Shown piece by piece: positions 57,999 through 64,000 of a stretch of DNA of 64,000 bases. The notes under the pieces were generated by a model. That model was given only the letters and a program-made list of their open reading frames with translations. It did no database searches and was not told the DNA's origin. Source of the DNA: Epiperipatus broadwayi (taxonomy: Eukaryota > Onychophora > Udeonychophora > Euonychophora > Peripatidae); NCBI GenBank assembly GCA_028023455.1, contig JAQFVV010012396.1, positions 22,258,750-22,322,749 on the forward strand. The letters run 5' to 3'. Made by a program: the position numbers and the translations under genes. Position 1 is the stretch's first letter. Each line of letters starts with the position of its first letter.

Positions 57999-58939
57999 CT
58001 TTGGGCTGGTTACCTCAGGATTTTATGAAGTATTGACACATCTTCTGTGGCAGGTGGCATTCTTGGAGCTACATCTCAGCACGAGATAGGCTGAAGATGG
58101 TGGGCAGGCAGCTTGGCCTTCAAACCAAACTCTGACACAATAGATTTTTAGCCCTATTAATGTCAGTTTTTAGCCCCTCAGAGAATATTTGTTTTAATTA
58201 GATTTCCTGACTCTAATGAATCACTAAATTTTACAAGAGTCTTTTCTCTATTGTTAGCAAAGATGCAGTCATGAGATAACTGTCTAAACCCAATTCAAAT
58301 CAATTTCCTGTTTGGAAATTGATTTGACAAAAAACAATGTTAATAGCTAACTAAAATCCATTAGCTTTGTTTTAGATTTTACATTTTTTAGCTTTAATTT
58401 ACAAATTCCCATTTTTTTTTAAATCATGAAGCAAACCCCCTACCCCTTTAATTATTTTTAGACAATCATCTGGAATTTATATGTAGTTTTATATATCAAA
58501 ATATATAATTACAATATTAATAAAAGTAAAAAATACAACTTTAAAAGACACAAATTTATTTAATATTTTAAATTATATATAAAAGCTCCTGTCATTATGT
58601 ATATCTGAGTCACATCTATAAAAGTTAATATTTAAAATAATTGACGATTTTTATTTCAGATTTGTATTTATAAATCTCATAGATGCTTCTCAGAAAAATA
58701 CGTATAGTTTATATACATTTTACAACAACAACAATAATAAAAGGAGTATGATGACATGTAGACTGTGGTAGAACTGTAAAACTTGATCTTGAACAGAAGC
58801 CCAGAAGTATCCAGTTGAACCTGCTGATGAGAGCAACAATGCAGAACTAACACTTCCAACGTTTGCAGAAAAGTTAAAAAAGGATACTAAGACTTCCAAA
58901 TGGCAAGGTTCCAAAACCCCATATGCCAATGGCTTTCAA
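57999..58939. other. 5' leader of the ORF1-like gene
   Basis: Lies between the left long repeat and the ORF1-like gene. The first 150 bases are GC-richer (CTTTGGGCTGGTTACCTCAG). A primer-binding-like TGGTTACC is at about 58009, but its match to a tRNA 3' end is unproven. The rest is AT-rich. Confidence 0.35.
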
Positions 58940-59323
58940 ATGGAGAAGGGGGTTATGGGCCTTGAGACAAAGCTACAGCTAGTGGCCAGAGGTCAAGAAA
59001 ACAATCTGAACAACACAAAGTATGGGAAAACTAGTCATGCTGGTATCTCCCATGAGAATAAAGTTGAGAATGACTTAATATATCATAATGTTGAGTCAAG
59101 TACAAACAACTCTAATCAGGATAGAAATAATTTAATTCCAGAAGACTTTCAATCAGTCAATGATGAATTTAATAATAGAATTCCTCAGAAATTGTTTAAT
59201 TTCTTTCTTAGCTTCAAGAATCAGTATACTTTAACACTGAGCACAACGAATAAAAAATGTGAACTTTTCATATTTCCAATAAAGGAGCTATTTATCTTAA
59301 TCAATGACTTAAAATATCATTGA
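58940..59323 (+). pseudogene. ORF1/gag-like gene, N-terminal part
   Basis: 127-codon open frame starting MEKGVMGLETKLQLVARGQE, polar and Asn/Glu-rich (a NNLNNTKYGK stretch), then an FQSVNDEFNNRIPQKLFNFF segment. No domain is recognised in the first 80 residues. The last 50 resemble the start of an RRM-like fold. It ends at TGA 59321-59323. The open frame beginning GAT at 59322, one base out of phase, continues the same sense, so a single-base frameshift divides one former gene. Confidence 0.55.
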
Positions 59324-59723
59324 TTCAATAAAAAGGGTCTACTATCACCCTAACAAAACATATGTCACACTAGAATTTGAGAACACTTTATCCAAAGAAA
59401 GATTCAAAAGATCTCAAATGTTTCTAGATGGAAAATATTTAGTGAAAATCGACCTGGAAAGACCAAGATTGATAACAGGTATGGTGCGGAATTGTCATGT
59501 GGCATTTGGAAAAGATGAATTGCAGGGACTATTAGTACAGTTTGGCTCTATTGAATGGTTCACTTTCCTAATGGAAAGAAGAGCAGGGATTCAGCTGCCA
59601 TCCAATAATGCAATATTTACAAAGAGGCTGACTAAAGGTATCAGTCCACTGGATATACCATCTATTTTTGAGCAGAATAAAAGCCCAATATACATAGTAA
59701 TTCGAGGAATTCAACCACAGTGA
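59322..59723 (+). pseudogene. ORF1/gag-like gene, central part
   Basis: This piece is open from 59322 to the TGA at 59721-59723. It starts with a strand-rich SIKRVYYHPNKTYVTLEF block and ERFKRSQMFLDGKYLVKIDL, then RPRLITGMVRN, a LLVQFGSIEWFTFL segment (RNP-like) and IYIVIRGIQPQ. The layout resembles ORF1 proteins of two-ORF LINEs and the related ZCCHC3-like gag modules, which bind nucleic acid. The closing VIRGIQPQ-stop-Y parallels YIRGLKPQCNY of the LINE ORF1 at 42.9 kb. The terminating TGA replaces the first Cys codon (TGT) of the zinc knuckle. Confidence 0.6.
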
Positions 59724-60180
59724 TATAGATGTGGAGACACTGGCCATATAATTAGGGCCTGTCCAAGAAGAGTATGCACAGAATGTGGGGAAAGCTATAG
59801 TGGATTCTACAAATGTATAATAACATCAAGCAATCCTTCACTTATAAATCAACAATTAGAACTAAAATCACAAGAATCTCATTTAAAAGATAAAGTGAAA
59901 ACAAATAAGCTACATTATAGGGAAATAAAGAAACCTTGCACAGTAGATTTGAAGATGGGACAAATGCAGATGAAGCTAGAGATACAGCCAAAGAGATAAA
60001 GAAACAATCAGCACAGGCAGAACTGACCCGAATCAATACAATCTGAAGAATCCGAATGCACATTAGAAGAAATAGATCAATTAAAAGAAGCTAACATCTT
60101 CAGTGATACAGAACTAAGTGAGAATGGTTCAACTCAAATGGGTAAAATGACACAAGGTGCAAGTTTCAAGAGGAAAAATA
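59724..60180 (+). pseudogene. ORF1-like gene, zinc-knuckle segment
   Basis: In frame after the TGA, the strand reads YRCGDTGHIIRACPRRVC: a CCHC knuckle lacking only its first Cys (now the stop). It continues TECGESYSGFYKC, a second knuckle with CCHC spacing in which the His is replaced by Ser. Together they would have formed tandem CX2CX4HX4C knuckles for RNA or single-stranded DNA binding. The rest is Lys/Gln-rich (SHLKDKVKTNKL-type) and breaks at TAA near 59998. The Cys and His losses mean both knuckles are disabled. Confidence 0.6.
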
Positions 60181-60183
60181 TGA

Positions 60184-60870
60184 ATGGCTCTGGCTAGCAA
60201 AACGATGAGCATAGTGTTGTGGGCTCAAACATCAAGCTGTGTGGTGAGCAAGAGAAGAAAACTGAGGGTCTCTCAAGGAGGAAGAGAAAAAAGGAAAGAA
60301 GACAGAAAAAGTTTACTCAACAGGAGTGAGGGGATGAGATGGAAATTGAATCAGAAGGTCAGATAGTCAATGACTCAGATGTAATTGAACACGATATTTT
60401 AGCTCATCCCATGATCTTCAAATGTATTGTGGAATCTAAAGGGGCATGTCTTTTTTGGAAGGGGAATGTATGTAGCAACAGTGAAATAGGGCAGATAATT
60501 TCAGAAGAGGCAGATAATCCAGAGGAAAAAATCAATAACATAGAAGAGCAATGGAATGATGAGGCTTGTAGTGAAAGGATCCAGAAGCAGGCAAGGTGAA
60601 GTAGTGCAGGGTATCGTAGAAAAGTCTGATAATCCAGTCGAAGAACTTGACAATGTAAAAGAGAAATGGAGTTATGAGGCTCATAGTGACAGTTCTGGAA
60701 GCGAGGAAGTAGATGGCTATCCAAAGGAAATGCAGCAACAAATTAGTACTAGTCCTGTGTGTACTGATGAAACAGAAGAAATCACAGATGATGAAGAAAT
60801 AAGCTCACAAGAGGAAAATTTTGAAGAAAACTCTGAACAGGAAAGCAATAGAAATTCAGAAACAGATTAA
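60184..60870 (+). pseudogene. ORF1-like gene, acidic C-terminal tail with internal repeats
   Basis: Overlapping open pieces (60184-60366, 60339-60599, 60556-60870) form an acidic, low-complexity tail ending in TNSETD-like NRNSETD and TAA at 60868-60870. A unit ADNPEEKINNIEEQWNDEAC is repeated with changes as DNPVEELDNVKEKWSYEAH, so the tail grew by internal duplication. The final stretch (DETEEITDDEEISSQEENFE) is strongly acidic. Minus-strand frames across it are shadows. No pol-type gene follows. Confidence 0.5.
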
Positions 60871-62047
60871 AGTATAAATTTCATAGATGCGGTTTATATA
60901 AAGACTTGGCAATTCAAAGACTCTTATGAATCAATGGAGAAGACTAGGATTATTGACTGTAGTATGATCTAAAGATTTCTTTTAAACAAATGTTTTTACA
61001 TCATGTAGTAGGTGATCAGTCACCTGCATTTTTTTCCTTAATAAAAAAAAAAGTAAGGATGACTGTTTCACACTTCCCCACTTACAATGACAAACAAAAA
61101 AATGAATAAAAAATGCCTTTACGTTTAATCCATTTGCGACCAAAGAACAACCAATATTCTTTCAAAACATTATTTAATATATTATCTATATGACAAAAAA
61201 AAACAACTTTATGATAGTGCCTTTTCTTTTGCACTAAAGATTTGAGCTTATTTTCTCTGTCTTCAACTATCTCCTACCCTGCTCTTTCAGTTGCTCCCCC
61301 ATAATTTATTCTATCTACCTTCTATCCTGAACTGTCACCTACATTATGTATATAAAATACATGTGGTTCACTAATTAATATATGATTATAAAATAACTAT
61401 TTAGAAATAAATAATGAAAGCAAAACAAAATCTTAAAAAAATTACCGTATTACTTGGATTTTATCTTGGCTGTTCTACCACACCTAGAATAGACTCAAAG
61501 TTTTGTTGTTATTATATAATCATTACCTTTTATTATATTTGGTCATTGCTATACAAAAATTTGTTCATAATTAAAATCAATTCTCTACTACCACCCACTC
61601 AATCCAGGTTCGAATTCACCTTTTGATTGTGTGTTTTAAAATAACACCTGTCAGCAAATTTATATCAGGGTGCAAGCTGACAAGGTCCCACAAAATGGAC
61701 AAGCAAAATCTGGGCCACTCAATTCTCATCTACAAAAAATACATATTTTGTAGGAACAGTCTTTTCAAAATGTGTTAATAATTACATCATTTTACACATA
61801 TATACATTTTTATAACCATATGACATTAATTATAATTATATTATTGGATGTATAAATTTAAGAGAAAAATTTACAATGATTGGATGTACAACTCAGAAAA
61901 AAATCTTACATATATATTATTTATTATTATTTAAAAGAGAAGAAAAAAATATTATACATATTAAATGCTCTACAGGGTATTGCAGGGTGTGGAAATATCG
62001 AATAGCCCCTCATTGGGCATTAAACCTGAGAAAAAAATCTACTGTAC
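60871..62047. other. Interior DNA between the ORF1-like gene and the right long repeat
   Basis: AT-rich, no pol, endonuclease or RT sequence found on either strand. A purine run GAGAAAAAAATC lies at about 62031, just before the right repeat, and could be read as a polypurine tract, though such runs are common here. Confidence 0.45.
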
Positions 62048-64000
62048 CAGTTGAAAATGTATGTCTATCCAACAAGATTTAGAATTTATGCAAAAGTACC
62101 CTAAATCCAATCATGCCCGAGATACACAGGTCAGGAGCAATCATGAATTCTAACCTATTTGCCTATTCCCCAAATCTATAACATTATGAACAACACCTAT
62201 GTTGATACCACATAAATACATTATATCCCAGCCCAGTGCTACAATGTTTTACATGAGACTTAACTGGTGATGATGATGATGAGATTGAGTGAACCCAATA
62301 TATTAAGTTATGATTATACATAAATATAAATATTAATAAGGAGATTCGAACAACTGGGCTAAGTTTAGAATATAAATATTTATTTTGAACAAAATTAACG
62401 ATGAGTTTATATATATACAATTAACTCTATGCTTATAAAACTTTATTTTCATTACAAACATTAAAGAAGCTTGTTACAATTATTTTTATTTTGACAAATA
62501 TTATTAATTCAGTGCAGCGGTTACCAGAAATGGATTTATTGGAGTGGTTTGATGGACGTTTTATACATAAAAAATACATTTATAAAGATACAATTGAGTT
62601 TTGCTGATTGGATGATTTCCATACATAATTTTATTTTATTTAGATATTTGATTTATAATAATTAAAAATGAGGATACATTTTGATCAGCAGAATACAACA
62701 TTATTTCTTTTACATTTTCAGCAGTTAACGATAGAATATAGCGAAAACTCAATAATTGTGGGAAAGGTTTATTTCAATAAGAGGGAGGGCAGCTTCATGA
62801 GAAGTTGGATTTAAACTCCAACAAATAAAAAAAAACATTTTATTATCACATGTCATTACGATTTACTTTGCCAAACAGGCTGGAAAACTAACGATAAGAA
62901 ATGGTGGTGCTAGCATACTATCAGCAAAAGGAAATGGCACATTTGCCATGATAAGATCATTCTCCAATTTTCTATATTGATGGTACTAGTCAACTTCATG
63001 CTAAAGTGGTACAGGAAGAAAAGGTAGGTAAGAAGATTCTATAGGCCGGACCATGGCACATCTATACATTGCTTCATCTACTCTAACCTGTATGTTCTAG
63101 AAGTAAATGTAGACTTCTTTTAGGAATGAGGATATGAACGATGAAGCTTTGAATCCCTGGAGTGAGGTACAGGGGATTCAAAACAGTATATAACATATAT
63201 ACTTGGAAGAGAAGAATGACTAATGAAAATGATTGTGATTCCCTGGAGTGAGGTACAGGTGAATCAGATCAAAGCCTTATGCGGCTTATGAATAATTGGA
63301 CATATGCTAGCAACGCTATCATAATATATAAAATCATTAAATTTAAGTATTAAAGAAAAGCCTTAAATGGTTTAACAAATATGTAATGATATGCTAAAAT
63401 AATGACCTACATAATCTAAAGTCATTGATTATAAATTAAACTATCATTAATGAAGTGTGCATTACTCCCCTTTCTTGAATCAATAATTTAACATAGGAAA
63501 CAAAACTAAAATAATGCAAATTACAAAACAAATTTAAGTCACCAGCCTTTGTGGTGATGATGATCAATAAGAAATTTATAAAGCTAACATACACCAATAT
63601 CCACCCTGGATTGCAAAAGTATTTATACATTTGTATAAATTTATGATAAAACATAAAAAAAATGTATTCATTTAAAATATAAACCTGATCTTACGAGATA
63701 TTTAAGATAAATAACAAGAACTCATAAACCCCCCCCCCCCTTCTAAGTTCATAAGATCAGATTTAATTGGCATTTACAAAGAAATTAAGTGAGAAAATAT
63801 AAAAATATTATTAAAATTAAATCAAAACCACACTAAATGATAAAAATAATAAGAAGCTTGAGTTGGATGACAGATTAATTATGTAGCAGAGGATTGATAT
63901 AAAAAATTAACAGAGCTTTTAAAAACATTAAACAAAGAAAATATTAGTTTACAAATTAAATTACAACATTAAAATGTGTTAAGGTGATTATACAGTCATT
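62048..64000. repeat. Long direct repeat, right copy (runs to window edge)
   Basis: Second copy of the 56.05-58.00 kb sequence. Order and content match throughout: CAACAAGATTTAGAATTTAT, GATGATGATGATGAGATTGA, GCAGCGGTTACCAGAAATGG, GGAAAGGTTTATTTCAATAA, GAGTGAGGTACAGGTGAATC and a final TTAAGGTGATTATACAG. Differences include a C10 tract (63729-63738) where the left copy has a short C-poor segment. The repeat's end is at or just beyond the last base, so what follows is not visible. Confidence 0.8.

Noticed and set aside
60404-60741. Minus-strand frames of 106 and 69 codons
   Set aside because: They mirror the acidic plus-strand tail of the ORF1-like gene; their periodicity comes from its internal duplication.

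Overview
This window looks like non-genic DNA from a large, repeat-rich, very AT-rich animal genome. By eye it is about 70-75% A+T, with long poly-A/poly-T runs, (AT)n and (ATT)n microsatellites, and no open frame above 350 codons. I found no host protein-coding exon, no rRNA and no intact functional tRNA that I can defend. An invertebrate metazoan fits the mix of RTE-type LINEs, a second two-ORF LINE with RRM/CCHC ORF1, Penelope-like GIY-YIG fragments, a mariner-like relic and tRNA-derived SINEs. A cephalopod mollusc or an arachnid would be compatible, but I cannot name the species from the sequence.

Layout. Positions 1-14 kb are mostly anonymous AT-rich DNA with two degenerate minisatellites (about 1.46-1.70 kb and 7.24-7.58 kb), one palindromic MITE (10.36 kb) and a MITE fragment (12.91 kb). 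Positions 14-20 kb hold a decayed antisense mariner-like transposase (14.34-14.90 kb), a small dispersed repeat present as two direct copies plus one inverted copy captured in a MITE (15.50, 15.85 and 16.54 kb), further MITEs (16.4 and 17.6 kb) and a 3' tail of an RTE LINE (19.17 kb). Positions 20.66-22.63 kb hold a tRNA-Gly-derived SINE with a perfect 16-bp target duplication, a possible solo LTR, and a Penelope-type GIY-YIG fragment inside a large inverted repeat. Positions 22.6-28.2 kb are empty AT-rich DNA. Positions 28.2-31.2 kb are LINE debris: an antisense RTE 3' half, an antisense piece of another LINE, then a sense copy of that LINE ending in a CATCA-type tail.

Positions 34.1-43.7 kb are the most structured part. 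A minus-strand two-ORF LINE (ORF1 CCHC, endonuclease, reverse transcriptase, C-terminal zinc finger) appears to run from about 43.2 kb down to about 34.6 kb. It is interrupted by a plus-strand RTE LINE, a head-to-head pair of Penelope 3' ends, a tRNA-derived SINE and a palindromic MITE. Several microsatellites and MITEs follow (44-52 kb). Positions 56.05-64 kb contain a unit of about 6 kb: two long direct repeats (about 1.95 kb, the second reaching the window edge) flanking a broken ORF1/gag-like gene with CCHC knuckles and an acidic tail.

Functionally, all recognisable coding sequence here is mobile-element machinery (endonuclease, reverse transcriptase, nucleic-acid-binding ORF1, transposase). 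Almost every copy is broken by frameshifts, stops or truncation, so this is best read as a record of nested insertions.
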